Shown here one piece after another: positions 43,384-53,141 of a DNA stretch of 64,000 nucleotides. This DNA is from Agrococcus baldri. GTDB lineage: Bacteria > Actinomycetota > Actinomycetes > Actinomycetales > Microbacteriaceae. How positions within the stretch are numbered: the stretch's first letter is position 1; each line of letters starts with the position of its first letter. The stretch spans positions 1-64,000 of the forward strand of contig BJUU01000005.1 in the NCBI GenBank assembly GCA_007988785.1, in the 5' to 3' direction. The notes under the pieces were generated by a model. It was not told the DNA's origin and did not search any database. It saw only the letters and a program-made list of their open reading frames with translations. Both the position numbers and the translations under genes were made by a program.

Positions 43384-43647
43384 ATGACGGACGAGGATCC
43401 GCGGGGTCGTCGCGATGACGACGAGGCGCTCGATGTCGAGCTGCCGGGCGACGACGTCGACGGGAGCGAGGACTTCATCGACGACACGACCGGCAGGGCC
43501 TACGAGGAGCAGGCCGAGCGCGCGCAGGCCGTGATCGACCGGGCGCACGCGATGGAGAAGCCGGAGCTCGAGCCCGACGACGCCTCCGCGGCCGCGCAGG
43601 CGCAGTCGCAGCGCCCGGGGCCGGACGCCGACGAGCGGCCGGTCTGA
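43384..43647 (+). CDS. Small acidic protein, unknown
   Basis: An 87-residue, highly acidic protein, without membrane segments. The N-terminal half is Asp/Glu-rich and the C-terminal half has a helix (EEQAERAQAVIDRAHAM). No family is recognised. GGAGGTGCGAGATG at its start is identical to that of the acidic gene at 42010. It converges with the IclR regulator gene. Confidence 0.55.
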   Translation: MTDEDPRGRRDDDEALDVELPGDDVDGSEDFIDDTTGRAYEEQAERAQAVIDRAHAMEKPELEPDDASAAAQAQSQRPGPDADERPV

Positions 43648-43680
43648 CGCTCGAGCACCCCGGCGCGCCGAGCCCGCGCG

Positions 43681-44442
43681 TCAGCCGCCGCCGAGCCTCC
43701 GCGTGAGCTCGGCGGCGGCCGCCGCGCACCGCGCGCCGAGCGCATCCCAGGCCTCCGGCCCGAGCGCCGCCTGCCGGAAGGTCAGCCCGACGGCGGCCGC
43801 CGGGTAGCCCGCCGCGTCGCGCGCCGCCGCCGCGACCGAGCCGTAGGCGGCGTCCACCTCGCCGTCCTCGCGCGCCCATCCGCGCCCGCGCACCCCGGCG
43901 AGCAGCGTCGTGAGCGCCGCGCGGGTCGCCGGCCGCTCGCCCGCGAGATCGCGATCGTGGGGGATGAGCGCGCGCACCTGGTCGACGCCGAGCGCCGCGA
44001 GCATCGCCCGCCCGGTCGCCGTGCGCACGGCCGGCAGCCGCACGCCGACGCGCGAGACGGTCGCGGGGGAGCGCGGGCCCTCGCCGCGGCCGGCGTAGGC
44101 GACATCGCTGCCGGCGAGCACCGCGAGGTGGCTCGTGGCCGGCACGGGCGCCGCGCGCACGAGCGCATCGAGGATCGGCTGCGCGAGCCGCTCGAGCCGG
44201 GTGGCCGCGGCCACGCGGGAGCCGATCTGCTGCACGCGCGCGCTCGGGCCCCAGGCGCCGAGCTCCGGGTAGTGCACGAGGAAGCCCTCGTCGCGCATCA
44301 CCTGCAGCAGCTGGTAGGCGCTCGAGCGCGGCAGGTCGAGCTCGCGCGCGATCGTCGACGCGCGCACCGGCCCGGGCTGCTCGGCGAGCAGCGCCAGCAC
44401 CCGCAGCGCGCTCCGCGCCGCCGGCATCCTCGGCACGCCCAT
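43681..44442 (-). CDS. IclR-family regulator, probable hut repressor
   Basis: A 253-residue transcription factor. An N-terminal winged helix-turn-helix (about 8-65; LPRSSAYQLLQVMRDEGF is the recognition region) is followed by the IclR effector-binding domain (about 80-250; GRAMLAALGVDQVRALIP). It is divergent from hutH, with an 81-base gap that holds a perfect palindrome, so it most likely controls histidine utilisation and itself. IclR proteins may repress or activate; the effector would probably be histidine or urocanate. The start at 44442 is the ATG of MGVPRMPAARSALR. Confidence 0.88.
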   Translation of the reverse strand: MGVPRMPAARSALRVLALLAEQPGPVRASTIARELDLPRSSAYQLLQVMRDEGFLVHYPELGAWGPSARVQQIGSRVAAATRLERLAQPILDALVRAAPVPATSHLAVLAGSDVAYAGRGEGPRSPATVSRVGVRLPAVRTATGRAMLAALGVDQVRALIPHDRDLAGERPATRAALTTLLAGVRGRGWAREDGEVDAAYGSVAAAARDAAGYPAAAVGLTFRQAALGPEAWDALGARCAAAAAELTRRLGGG

Positions 44443-44453
44443 CGCCCCTCCGA

Positions 44454-44469
44454 GTCTGAGATCTCAGAC
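44454..44469. promoter_or_regulatory. Probable IclR operator, 16-bp perfect palindrome
   Basis: GTCTGAGATCTCAGAC is perfectly self-complementary. It lies 11 bases upstream of the regulator ATG and 54 bases upstream of the hutH ATG, so binding could control both directions. The assignment to this regulator rests on position. Confidence 0.7.
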
Positions 44470-44523
44470 ACCAGTATGTCCCAGGCGGATGCGCCGCGGC
44501 GGCCAGGCGGGTGGAATGGGGCC

Positions 44524-46143
44524 ATGCCAGTGGTCATCGGAGACAGCCCCCTCAGCCGCCGCGACGTGGTGCAGGTCGCACGCTTCGAGGCGCGCGTCGA
44601 GCTCAGCGCCGGCGCGCTCGAGCGCATCGACGCCGCCCGCGCCGTGATCGACGGGCTCGCCGCCGACGAGCGCCCGCACTACGGCATCTCGACCGGCTTC
44701 GGCGCGCTCGCCAACACCGCCATCGCGGCCGGCGACCGCACGCGGCTGCAGCAGTCGCTCATCCGCTCGCACGCCGCCTCGAGCGGCGAGGAGGTCGAGC
44801 GCGAGGTCGTGCGCGGCCTCATGCTGCTGCGGCTGCAGACGCTCGCGACGGGCCGCACGGGCATCCGCCGCGCGACGGCCGAGCTCTACGCCGCCATGCT
44901 CAACGCCGGCATCACGCCGGTCATCGGCGAGTACGGCTCGCTCGGCTGCTCGGGCGACCTCGCGCCGCTGTCGCACGTGGCGCTCGCCGCGATGGGCGAG
45001 GGCACCGTGCGCGTGGAGCGCCCCGGCGCCGAGCCCGGCACCGTCGAGTCGGTCACGATGGATGCCGCGACGGCGCTCGCCGAGGCCGGCCTCGAGCCCG
45101 TCGTGCTGGCCGAGAAGGAGGGGCTCGCGCTCGTCAACGGCACCGACGGCATGCTGGCGATGCTGTGCCTCGCGCTCGCCGACCTCGACAAGCTGCTCGA
45201 CACCGCAGACCTCGCCGCCGCCATGAGCGTCGAGGGGCTGCTCGGCACCGACGCGCCCTTCGCGCCGGAGCTCATGGCGCTGCGCCCGCACCCCGGGCAG
45301 GTCGCGAGCGCCGCGAACATCGCCGCGCTGCTCGCCGACAGCCCCATCGTCGCCAGCCACAAGGGGCCGGAGGACACCCGCGTGCAGGACGCCTACTCGC
45401 TGCGCTGCGCCCCGCAGGTGCACGGCACCGCGCGGGACACCGCCGCGCACGCGGCTCGCGTCGCCGAGATCGAGCTCATGAGCGCGATCGACAACCCCGT
45501 CGTGCTGCCCGACGGCCGCGTGGTCTCGAACGGCAACTTCCACGGCGCACCCATCGCCGCGGTGCTCGACTTCCTCGCGATCGCGATCGCCGACGTCGCC
45601 TCCATGAGCGAGCGCCGCAGCGACCGCTTCCTCGACCCGGCCCGCTCCTACGGCCTGCCGCCGTTCCTGGCCGGCGATCCCGGCGTCGACTCGGGCCTCA
45701 TGATCGCCCAGTACACGCAGGCCGGCATCGTCTCCGAGCTCAAGCGCCTGGCGACCCCCGCATCCGTCGACTCGATCCCCTCGAGCGCCATGCAGGAGGA
45801 TCACGTCTCGATGGGCTGGGGCGCAGCGCGCAAGCTGCGCCGCTCCGTCGACGGGCTGGAGCGGGTGCTCTCGATCGAGCTGATGACCGCCGCGCGCGGC
45901 ATCGAGCTGCGCGACGACGCTCCCGGCCCGGGCACCGGCGCGGTCATCGCTTCGCTCCGGCAGCTCGTGCCCGGCATCGGCCCCGACCGCTTCCTCGCCC
46001 GCGACATCGAGCTCACGCGGCTGCACGTCTGGAACGGCTCCGTGCTGCAGGCCGCGGGCCTGACCGACACGATCGCGTCGTGGGCCGCAGACGCCGGCCT
46101 CGAACGCATCCGCAGGTTTGACGACACCGAAGGAGACCGCTGA
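44524..46143 (+). CDS. hutH: Histidine ammonia-lyase
   Basis: A 539-residue enzyme that converts L-histidine to urocanate and ammonia, step one of histidine degradation. The self-processing tripeptide that forms the MIO cofactor is Cys142-Ser143-Gly144 ([14 protein letters not shown]) instead of the common Ala-Ser-Gly; such variants exist in the family. The substrate-binding tract [14 protein letters not shown] and the helix [10 protein letters not shown] are normal. The ATG at 44524 was chosen over one at 44516 that is out of frame. It overlaps hutU by one base (TGATG). The IclR-type regulator is divergent. Confidence 0.96.
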   Translation: MPVVIGDSPLSRRDVVQVARFEARVELSAGALERIDAARAVIDGLAADERPHYGISTGFGALANTAIAAGDRTRLQQSLIRSHAASSGEEVEREVVRGLMLLRLQTLATGRTGIRRATAELYAAMLNAGITPVIGEYGSLGCSGDLAPLSHVALAAMGEGTVRVERPGAEPGTVESVTMDAATALAEAGLEPVVLAEKEGLALVNGTDGMLAMLCLALADLDKLLDTADLAAAMSVEGLLGTDAPFAPELMALRPHPGQVASAANIAALLADSPIVASHKGPEDTRVQDAYSLRCAPQVHGTARDTAAHAARVAEIELMSAIDNPVVLPDGRVVSNGNFHGAPIAAVLDFLAIAIADVASMSERRSDRFLDPARSYGLPPFLAGDPGVDSGLMIAQYTQAGIVSELKRLATPASVDSIPSSAMQEDHVSMGWGAARKLRRSVDGLERVLSIELMTAARGIELRDDAPGPGTGAVIASLRQLVPGIGPDRFLARDIELTRLHVWNGSVLQAAGLTDTIASWAADAGLERIRRFDDTEGDR

Positions 46144-47798
46144 TGGAAGGCGCCCGCACCGTCCGCGCACCGCGCGGCACCGAGCTGACCGCGAAGGGCT
46201 GGCAGCAGGAGGCCGCCCTGCGCATGCTCATGAACAACCTCGACCCCGAAGTGGCAGAGCACCCCGACGAGCTCGTCGTCTACGGCGGCACCGGCAGGGC
46301 CGCCCGCGACTGGGCGAGCTACGACGCCATCGTGCGCGAGCTCACCCGGCTCGAGGACGACGAGACGCTGCTCGTGCAGTCGGGCCGTCCCGTGGGCGTC
46401 ATGCGCACGAGCCCGTGGGCGCCGCGCGTGCTGATCGCCAACTCCAACCTCGTGGGCGACTGGGCGACGTGGCCCGAGTTCCGCCGCCTCGAGGCGGCGG
46501 GGCTCACGATGTACGGCCAGATGACGGCCGGCAGCTGGATCTACATCGGCACCCAGGGCATCCTGCAGGGCACCTTCGAGACCTTCGCCGCCGTGGCGCG
46601 GAAGCTCGGCCGCGAGAGCCTCGCGGGCACCATCACGCTCACGGCGGGCCTCGGCGGCATGGGCGGCGCGCAGCCGCTCGCCGTCACCATGAACGACGGC
46701 GTCGCCATCTGCATCGAGGTCGACCGCTCGCGCATCCTGCGGCGCATCGAGCACCGCTACCTCGACGTCGAGGCGAAGGACGTGGCGGATGCGCTCGCGC
46801 GCGCGACCGAGGCGCGCGACGCGGGCACGGGGCTGAGCATCGGCCTGCACGCGAACGCCGCCGAGGTGGTGCCGCAGCTGCTCGCCATGGGCGCGCCGAT
46901 CGACATCGTCACCGACCAGACGAGCGCGCACGACCCGCTCGCCTACCTGCCTGCCGGCGTCGCCTTCGACGACTGGCACACCGAGCGCGAGCGCGACCCG
47001 GAGGGCTTCACGGCGCAGGCCCGCGAGTCGATGGCGCAGCACGTCGAGGCGATGGTCGGCTTCCAGGCTGCCGGCGCCGAGGTGTTCGACTACGGCAACT
47101 CGATCCGCGCCGAGGCGAAGCTCGGCGGCTTCGGCGACGCCTTCGCGTTCCCGGGCTTCGTGCCCGCCTACATCCGCCAGCTGTTCTGCGAGGGCAAGGG
47201 CCCGTTCCGCTGGGCGGCGCTCTCGGGCGACCCCGAGGACATCCGCCGCACCGACGAGGCGATCCTCGAGCTCTTCCCCGACGACGCCCACCTGCACCGC
47301 TGGATCCGCATGGCGCAGGAGCGCGTCGCCTTCCAGGGCCTGCCCGCCCGCATCTGCTGGCTGGGCGCCGGCGAGCGGCACCGCGCCGGCCTGCGCTTCA
47401 ACGAGATGGTCGCCGACGGCACCCTCTCGGCGCCGATCGTCATCGGCCGCGACCACCTCGACAGCGGATCCGTCGCGAGCCCCTACCGCGAGACCGAGGC
47501 CATGAAGGACGGCTCCGACGCCATCGCCGACTGGCCGCTGCTCAACGCGCTCGTCAACACCGCCTCGGGCGCCAGCTGGGTCTCGCTGCACCACGGCGGC
47601 GGCGTCGGCATCGGCCGCTCGATCCACGCCGGGCAGGTGACCGTCGCCGACGGCACCGCGCTGGCCGCCGAGAAGCTCGAGCGGGTGCTGACGAACGATC
47701 CCGAGATGGGCGTCATCCGCCACGTCGACGCCGGCTACGACGAGGCGGCCGCCTTCGCCGAGGCCCACGGCGTGGCCGTGCCGATGCGACGGGGCTGA
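46143..47798 (+). CDS. hutU: Urocanate hydratase
   Basis: A 551-residue NAD-dependent enzyme that turns urocanate into imidazolonepropionate. [11 protein letters not shown]-like and [14 protein letters not shown] (about 164-178) form the dinucleotide-binding region, and [15 protein letters not shown] (about 346) contains the conserved Cys. The length is normal. It starts inside the hutH stop and is followed by hutI after one base, forming a tight hutHUI operon. Confidence 0.97.
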   Translation: MEGARTVRAPRGTELTAKGWQQEAALRMLMNNLDPEVAEHPDELVVYGGTGRAARDWASYDAIVRELTRLEDDETLLVQSGRPVGVMRTSPWAPRVLIANSNLVGDWATWPEFRRLEAAGLTMYGQMTAGSWIYIGTQGILQGTFETFAAVARKLGRESLAGTITLTAGLGGMGGAQPLAVTMNDGVAICIEVDRSRILRRIEHRYLDVEAKDVADALARATEARDAGTGLSIGLHANAAEVVPQLLAMGAPIDIVTDQTSAHDPLAYLPAGVAFDDWHTERERDPEGFTAQARESMAQHVEAMVGFQAAGAEVFDYGNSIRAEAKLGGFGDAFAFPGFVPAYIRQLFCEGKGPFRWAALSGDPEDIRRTDEAILELFPDDAHLHRWIRMAQERVAFQGLPARICWLGAGERHRAGLRFNEMVADGTLSAPIVIGRDHLDSGSVASPYRETEAMKDGSDAIADWPLLNALVNTASGASWVSLHHGGGVGIGRSIHAGQVTVADGTALAAEKLERVLTNDPEMGVIRHVDAGYDEAAAFAEAHGVAVPMRRG

Positions 47799-47799
47799 C

Positions 47800-49026
47800 A
47801 TGGCCGCGACCCTCATCACCGGCATCGGCGAGCTCACCACCAACGACGACGGGCTCGGGCGGATGCGCGATGCCGCGCTGGTCATGGAAGCCGGCGTGAT
47901 CGCGTGGGTGGGGGAGGCATCCGCCGCCCCCGCCGCGGACGAGCGGGTGGATGCGGCCGGCCGCGCCGTGCTGCCCGGCTGGGTCGACAGCCACACCCAC
48001 CTGGTCTTCGCGGGCGACCGCACGGCCGAGTTCGAGGCCCGCATGGCGGGCGAGGCCTACGCCGCCGGCGGCATCGGCGTCACGGTCGCCGCGACCCGGG
48101 CCGCGACCGACGAGGCGCTCGCGGAAGGCCTCGATCGGCTCGCCGACGAGCTGCTGCGCAGCGGCACCACCGCCTTCGAGACCAAGACCGGCTACGGGCT
48201 GACGGTCGCCGACGAGCTGCGCAGCGCCCGCATCGCGGCGGCCCGCGCCGACGCGGTCACGTTCCTGGGCGCGCACCTCGTGCCCGAGGGCTGGGACGCC
48301 GACGCCTACGTCGAGCTCGTGGTGGGCGAGATGCTCGCGGCGCTCGCCCCGCACGTCGACGCGATCGACGTCTTCTGCGAACGCGGCGCCTTCGACGAGG
48401 CGCAGTCGCGCCGGGTGCTCGAGGCCGGCCGTGCCGCCGGGCTCGCGCTGCGCGTGCACGGCAACCAGCTCGGCCCCGGCCCTGGCGTGCGCCTGGCCGT
48501 GGAGCTGGGCGCGGCGAGCGTCGACCACGTCGCCTTCCTCGACGACGACGAGGTGCGGATGCTCGCGGGCACCTGGCAGGGCGGCCGCGGCACGGTCGCG
48601 ACGGTGCTGCCCGCGTGCGACCTCTCGACCCGCATGCCGCTCGCGCCCGCGCGGCGGCTGCTCGACGCCGGCGCGGTCGTGGCGATCGCGACGAACTGCA
48701 ACCCCGGCACGAGCTACACCACCTCGATGGCGTTCTGCGTCGCGACCGCGGTCCTGCAGATGGGACTCACGGTCGAGGAGGCCGTGCGCGCGGCGACGCT
48801 CGGCGGGGCGATCGCGCTCGGGCGCGACGAACCGGTGCCGGCGGGCTCGCGGCCGCCGATCGGGGGTCAGCCCGCCGCATCCGCGCTGCCGGACCTCGGG
48901 CGCATCCGCCCCGGTGCCCGCGCCGACCTGCAGGTGCTCGACGCGCCGTCGATCACGCATCTCGCCTACCGGCCGGGGGTGCCGCTCGTGCACGCGGTGT
49001 GGCGCCGCGGAGCGCGCGCGGTCTGA
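47800..49026 (+). CDS. hutI: Imidazolonepropionase
   Basis: A 408-residue metal-dependent amidohydrolase that opens imidazolonepropionate to formiminoglutamate. The metal-binding [12 protein letters not shown] (about 64-75) is canonical; [26 protein letters not shown] and [13 protein letters not shown] complete the active site. It is one base after hutU. A full pathway still needs a formiminoglutamate hydrolase, probably the ureohydrolase encoded at 52109-53050 on the other strand. Confidence 0.96.
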   Translation: MAATLITGIGELTTNDDGLGRMRDAALVMEAGVIAWVGEASAAPAADERVDAAGRAVLPGWVDSHTHLVFAGDRTAEFEARMAGEAYAAGGIGVTVAATRAATDEALAEGLDRLADELLRSGTTAFETKTGYGLTVADELRSARIAAARADAVTFLGAHLVPEGWDADAYVELVVGEMLAALAPHVDAIDVFCERGAFDEAQSRRVLEAGRAAGLALRVHGNQLGPGPGVRLAVELGAASVDHVAFLDDDEVRMLAGTWQGGRGTVATVLPACDLSTRMPLAPARRLLDAGAVVAIATNCNPGTSYTTSMAFCVATAVLQMGLTVEEAVRAATLGGAIALGRDEPVPAGSRPPIGGQPAASALPDLGRIRPGARADLQVLDAPSITHLAYRPGVPLVHAVWRRGARAV

Positions 49027-49070
49027 GGCCGTCGCCATCGCGGCCCTGGTGGACGCTCAGCGCCCCTCGG

Positions 49071-49076
49071 TAGCCT
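49071..49076 (+). promoter_or_regulatory. -10 hexamer TAGCCT, leaderless-type promoter of the PKS operon
   Basis: TAGCCT ends exactly six bases before the ATG at 49083, with no Shine-Dalgarno between. TGGACG at 49050-49055 is a possible -35, but at a short 15-base spacing. Confidence 0.45.
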
Positions 49077-49082
49077 CGCGCC

Positions 49083-50228
49083 ATGACGGTGACGATGCGG
49101 GGCCTGGCCACGGCGGTGCCCCCGACCCAGCTGGTGCAGGCCGATGTCGCGGAGGTCTTCGCCGCGCAGCCCGAGCTGAGCCGGCTCGCGCAGCGCATCG
49201 TGAGCACCTCCTTCGGCGGCTCCGGCATCGAGCACCGCTACACCGTGATCGACGAGCTCACCAGGGACGGCCCGGCGCCGGATGCCCCGGAGTTCTACGA
49301 CCGTGCCGCGGGGGAGCTGCTCAACCCCGGCACGCGGCTGCGCAACGACCGCTACGAGACGCACGCGAGCCGGCTCTACCTCGAAGCCGGTCGCGCGGCG
49401 CTCGCCGCGGTCGAGGGGATCGACGCCGCCGACATCACGCACGTGATCACCGTCTCCTGCACCGGCTTCTACGCACCCGGCCCCGACTTCGTGCTCGCGC
49501 GCGACATGGGGCTGCGGCCCGGCGTGCAGCGCTACCACCTGGGCTTCATGGGCTGCTACGCCTCGGTGCCGGCGCTGCGGCTCGCCCGGCAGCTGTGCCT
49601 CGCCGACCCCGAGGCGGTCGTGCTGGTCGTGAGCGTCGAGCTCTGCACGCTGCACCTGCGCACCTCCAACGATCCCGACACGATCGTCGCGACATCGCTG
49701 TTCGGCGACGGCGCCGGGGCCGCGCTCGTCACCGCGCGGCCACCCGCCGAGGGCGAGCGCGCGCTGCAGCTCGACGGCTTCGCGACCCGCACGACGCCCG
49801 AGGGCGAGGGCGACATGGCGTGGCGCATCGGCGACCACGGCTTCGAGATGGTGCTCTCGAACGCGGTGCCCTCGCTCATCGGCGAGCACGTCACCGGGGC
49901 GATCGCGCCGCTGCTCGAGCCCGAGCCGGCGCTGGCAGCGGCGCTCGCGGACGGCAGCTCGGGCGCGGCGATCGAGCACTGGGCGATCCACCCGGGCGGG
50001 CGCAGCATCCTCGACAAGGTCGAGTCGACGCTCGCGCTCACCGAGGCGCAGCTCGCGCCGGCGCGCGAGACGCTGCGCGACTACGGCAACATGTCGAGCG
50101 CGACGGTGCTGTTCGTGCTCGACCGCATCCTGCGCGACCCGGCGGCGACCGAGGGCGACCGGGTTGCGGCCATGGCCTTCGGGCCGGGACTGACGGTGGA
50201 GTCGGCGCTGCTGACCGTCCGGGGCTGA
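49083..50228 (+). CDS. Type III polyketide synthase
   Basis: A 381-residue chalcone-synthase-like enzyme. The catalytic triad is readable: Cys158 in LGFMGCYASVPA, His303 in WAIHPGG and Asn336 in YGNMSSATVL. FGDGAGAAL and the C-terminal GFGPG-like AFGPGLTVESA are typical. It condenses an acyl starter with malonyl-CoA units; the neighbouring methyltransferase and flavoprotein suggest an alkylresorcinol or alkylquinone product, as for the srsABC operon of Streptomyces griseus. The starter and chain length are unknown. The methyltransferase gene begins six bases later. Confidence 0.93.
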   Translation: MTVTMRGLATAVPPTQLVQADVAEVFAAQPELSRLAQRIVSTSFGGSGIEHRYTVIDELTRDGPAPDAPEFYDRAAGELLNPGTRLRNDRYETHASRLYLEAGRAALAAVEGIDAADITHVITVSCTGFYAPGPDFVLARDMGLRPGVQRYHLGFMGCYASVPALRLARQLCLADPEAVVLVVSVELCTLHLRTSNDPDTIVATSLFGDGAGAALVTARPPAEGERALQLDGFATRTTPEGEGDMAWRIGDHGFEMVLSNAVPSLIGEHVTGAIAPLLEPEPALAAALADGSSGAAIEHWAIHPGGRSILDKVESTLALTEAQLAPARETLRDYGNMSSATVLFVLDRILRDPAATEGDRVAAMAFGPGLTVESALLTVRG

Positions 50229-50234
50229 GCGCTC

Positions 50235-50951
50235 GTGGCTCTGCGCGGGCTGCGCCATCGGCATGCGGATGCGCGTGAGGTGATGGACGATCCCGCGTGC
50301 GATCCCGAGATGCTCGCGCGCACCTACGCCCGCTTCGACCTGGTGAACGCCGTCGTCTCCGGTCGGCGCGCGCTCTACCGCCGGTGGATCCGCCCGCGGC
50401 TGCGCGCCGGCCGCCGCGTGCGACTGCTCGACGTCGGCACCGGCGGCGCCGACCTGCCGCGGCGCCTGCTGCGCTGGGCCGCGAGCGAGCGCGGCAGCCT
50501 CGAGGTCGTCGCGATCGATCCCGACCCGCGGGCGATCGCCTACGCGAGCGGGCTGCCGCCGGTGCCGGGGCTCGAGCTGCGGCAGGTGACGACGGGGCAG
50601 CTCGCCGACAGCGGCGAGCGCTTCGACGTCGTCGTCTCGGGCCACGTGCTGCATCACCTCGCGGCGCGCGAGCTGGGCGCGTTGCTCGCCGACTCCGAGC
50701 AGCTGCTCGCCGCGGGCGGCGTCGCGGTGCACGGCGACATCGCCCGCTCGACGCTCGCCCTCCTCGGCTTCGCCGCCGGCACGCTGCCGTTCCAGGGCAC
50801 GCTGCTGCGCGGCTCCTTCATCCGCGCCGACGGGCTCGCCTCCATCCGGCGCAGCCACACGCCGGCGGAGCTGGCCTCGGCCGCGCCGCCCGGCTGGCGC
50901 GTGCTGCGGGGCCTCCCCTCGCGGCTCGAGCTCGTCTGGGCCGCGCCGTGA
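50235..50951 (+). CDS. Class I SAM-dependent methyltransferase
   Basis: A 238-residue methyltransferase of UbiE/Coq5-like type. Motif I is LLDVGTGGADLP (64-75), the acidic strand end AIDPDPRAI (about 96-104) and VVVSGHVLHHL (about 133-143) follow. A YARFDLVNAVVSGRRALYRRW segment (31-51) recalls UbiE N termini. It probably methylates the phenolic or quinone product of the adjacent PKS. The GTG start lies six bases after the PKS stop, and the gene overlaps the flavoprotein by four bases (GTGA). Confidence 0.85.
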   Translation: MALRGLRHRHADAREVMDDPACDPEMLARTYARFDLVNAVVSGRRALYRRWIRPRLRAGRRVRLLDVGTGGADLPRRLLRWAASERGSLEVVAIDPDPRAIAYASGLPPVPGLELRQVTTGQLADSGERFDVVVSGHVLHHLAARELGALLADSEQLLAAGGVAVHGDIARSTLALLGFAAGTLPFQGTLLRGSFIRADGLASIRRSHTPAELASAAPPGWRVLRGLPSRLELVWAAP

Positions 50952-52099
50952 CCGCCACCCGCGACGTCGCGATCGTCGGCGGCGGGGCCGTGGGACTGCT
51001 GCTCGCCTGCCTGCTCGCGCAGCGGGGCATCGACGTCGTGGTGCTCGAGCGGCGCACCGAGCCCGGTCGGGCGTCGCGCGCCTTCGGCATCCACCCGCCC
51101 GGGCTCGCCGCGCTCGACGCCGCCGGCGTGGGTGCGGCCGTGCGGGCCGAGGCGCTGCCGATCCGCGCGGGCAGCGTGCTCAGCGGCGGGCGCCGTATCG
51201 CGAGCCTCGACTTCGCCCGGCCCGTCCACGCGCTCCCGCAGCTCCGCACCGAGACCATCCTGCGCGAGCGGCTCGCGGCGCTCGCGCCCGCGGCGCTGCG
51301 CGTCGGCGCCGAGGTCGTCGCCCTGCGGCAGCACGCCGAGGGCGTCGAGCTGCGGCTCGCGGCGGGCGGATGCGTCGGCGCGCGCTGGGCGGTCGGCGCC
51401 GACGGGGTGCACGGTCGCGTGCGCAGGCTGCTGGGCATCGCGGTGCAGCGGCGCCGCGGCGCCGCGGGCTATGCGATGGCCGACGTCGACGACCGCACCG
51501 GGCTGGGCGCTGCGGCGCTGCTGCACCTCGAAGCGGGCGGCATCGTGGAGTCGTTCCCGCTGCCGGACGGGCGGCGGCGCTGGGTGGCGCGGCTCGCCGA
51601 GCCGGCGCAGGCGGTCTCTGCCGAGCGCCTGCAACGCATCCTGCACGAGCGGCTCGGCGGCACGAGCGCGCTGCCCGCACCGCTGCCCGGCGGCACCGAG
51701 CCGAGCGCGTTCCTCGCCCGGCAGCGGCTCGCCGCGCGCTTCGCGAGCGGCCGGGTCGCGCTCGCCGGCGACGCGGCGCACGAGGTCAGCCCGATCGGCG
51801 GGCAGGGGATGAGCCTGGGCTGGCTCGACGCGCTGGCCCTCGAGCGCGCGCTCGCCGCCGCCGCGACGAACGGTGCCGCGACGAACGGCGTCGCACGCGC
51901 TGCCGCGCCCTTCGCCGCCTACGAGCTCGAGCGCCGCCCCGCGGCGGTGCGCGCGATGCGCCGAGCCGCGTGGAACATGGCGATGGGCGCGCCGGCGAGC
52001 CCTCCGGCCCTCGCGGCACGGCTCGCGCTCGCGCGCGTGCTCGCGCTGCCCCCGGCGCGCTCGGCGATGGTGGCCGCGTTCACCATGCGCGGCCTCTGA
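50948..52099 (+). CDS. FAD-dependent monooxygenase/oxidoreductase
   Basis: A 383-residue flavoprotein of the p-hydroxybenzoate-hydroxylase/UbiH fold. The FAD-binding VAIVGGGAVGLLLA (7-20), the middle segment ending AVGADGVHGRVRRLLG (about 149-164) and GDAAHEVSPIGGQGMSLG (about 276-293) are all present. It could hydroxylate a resorcinol ring to a hydroquinone, matching SrsC-like chemistry. A short TNGAATNG duplication near 308-315 is unusual. The GTG overlaps the methyltransferase stop. It converges with the ureohydrolase gene, nine bases away. Confidence 0.88.
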   Translation: MTATRDVAIVGGGAVGLLLACLLAQRGIDVVVLERRTEPGRASRAFGIHPPGLAALDAAGVGAAVRAEALPIRAGSVLSGGRRIASLDFARPVHALPQLRTETILRERLAALAPAALRVGAEVVALRQHAEGVELRLAAGGCVGARWAVGADGVHGRVRRLLGIAVQRRRGAAGYAMADVDDRTGLGAAALLHLEAGGIVESFPLPDGRRRWVARLAEPAQAVSAERLQRILHERLGGTSALPAPLPGGTEPSAFLARQRLAARFASGRVALAGDAAHEVSPIGGQGMSLGWLDALALERALAAAATNGAATNGVARAAAPFAAYELERRPAAVRAMRRAAWNMAMGAPASPPALAARLALARVLALPPARSAMVAAFTMRGL

Positions 52100-52108
52100 G
52101 CGCCGCGA

Positions 52109-53050
52109 TCAGACCGCGCGCAGCGCGGGGAACCGCTGCTCGTCGCGATCGGCGAGGGCCGCGATCGCCTCGAGCACGCCGAGCGCGACGAGCCGCACGG
52201 TGCGCCCGTCCGCGGCGTCGGCGGCCGCGTCGACCTCGGTGAAGTCGATCGAGCGCACCTGCGGCGACACCACGATCGCCCGCACGAGCGCGCGCAGCTG
52301 CCAGGCGCTGATGCCGCCGGGCACCGAGGCCGGGCAGCCGGGCGCTACCGAGCGGTCGCACGCGTCGACGTCGACGTCGAGGTGGATCGGCCCGCCCGCG
52401 GCGCCCGCCACCTGCAGCGCCTCGTTCGCGGCCGCGTGCACGCCGCGCAGCTCGAGGTCGTCGCGCGAGATCACGTGGATGCCCGCGTCGTTCGCCCGCT
52501 CGGCGTAGGCGTGCGAGTTGGCGAAGTCCTGGATGCCGATCTGCACCACCCGCGAGCCGTCCAGGCCCGCGTCGAGCAGTCGCTGCACCGGCGAGCCGTT
52601 CGAGCGCCCGTCGCGCAGGTCGTGATGGGCGTCGATCGTGATCAGGCCTGCCGTGGCGAGCTCGTCTCCCCAGCTGCCCATGGCCGCCGGCACGGTGGCC
52701 GCGTTGTCGCCGCCGAGCACGATCACGAGCCGAGCGCGCTCGGCCGCGCGAGCCACGAGCGCGGTCGCGCCACGCTCGTCGCCGTCGGGATCGGATGCGT
52801 CGCCGGCGTCGGCGATGCGCAGGTCGCTGATGGGCGTGGCCGGGTCGTAGGCGTGCGGCGAGTAGCGCTGCAGCGCCTCCCGCACGGCGGGCGGGGTGGT
52901 GTGCGCGCTCGTCGGGCTGAGCGAGGTGGCATGGGTGCCGAGGCCGACGAGCACGGCGTCGAGCTGCCCGGCGGTCTGCGCCAGCGCGGGCCAGCCGCCG
53001 GCGCGCGGCCAGCTCGGGTCGTGGGGGAGCGCGGGCGGCGTGGGAGGCAT
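52109..53050 (-). CDS. hutG: Ureohydrolase, probable formimidoylglutamase
   Basis: A 313-residue arginase/agmatinase-fold enzyme. The manganese-binding motifs are GGDN (113-116), DAHHDLR (140-146) and DVDACDRSVAPG (227-238). Asn116 stands where arginases have a metal-ligand His (GGDH); I recall similar substitutions in formiminoglutamases, which supports this call over arginase. It would hydrolyse formiminoglutamate to glutamate and formamide, completing the pathway begun by hutHUI, although it lies 3 kb away on the other strand beyond the PKS operon. GGGAGG before the ATG region is weak. Agmatinase is an alternative. Confidence 0.75.
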   Translation of the reverse strand: MPPTPPALPHDPSWPRAGGWPALAQTAGQLDAVLVGLGTHATSLSPTSAHTTPPAVREALQRYSPHAYDPATPISDLRIADAGDASDPDGDERGATALVARAAERARLVIVLGGDNAATVPAAMGSWGDELATAGLITIDAHHDLRDGRSNGSPVQRLLDAGLDGSRVVQIGIQDFANSHAYAERANDAGIHVISRDDLELRGVHAAANEALQVAGAAGGPIHLDVDVDACDRSVAPGCPASVPGGISAWQLRALVRAIVVSPQVRSIDFTEVDAAADAADGRTVRLVALGVLEAIAALADRDEQRFPALRAV

Positions 53051-53141
53051 GCGGCGACGGTAGCAAGCGGCGGTGGCGCTTCCCAGCAGGGTGTGCTTCC
53101 GTGTGCGCAGAAGCCGCGATCAGCGCGGCGCCGAAGGAGGA

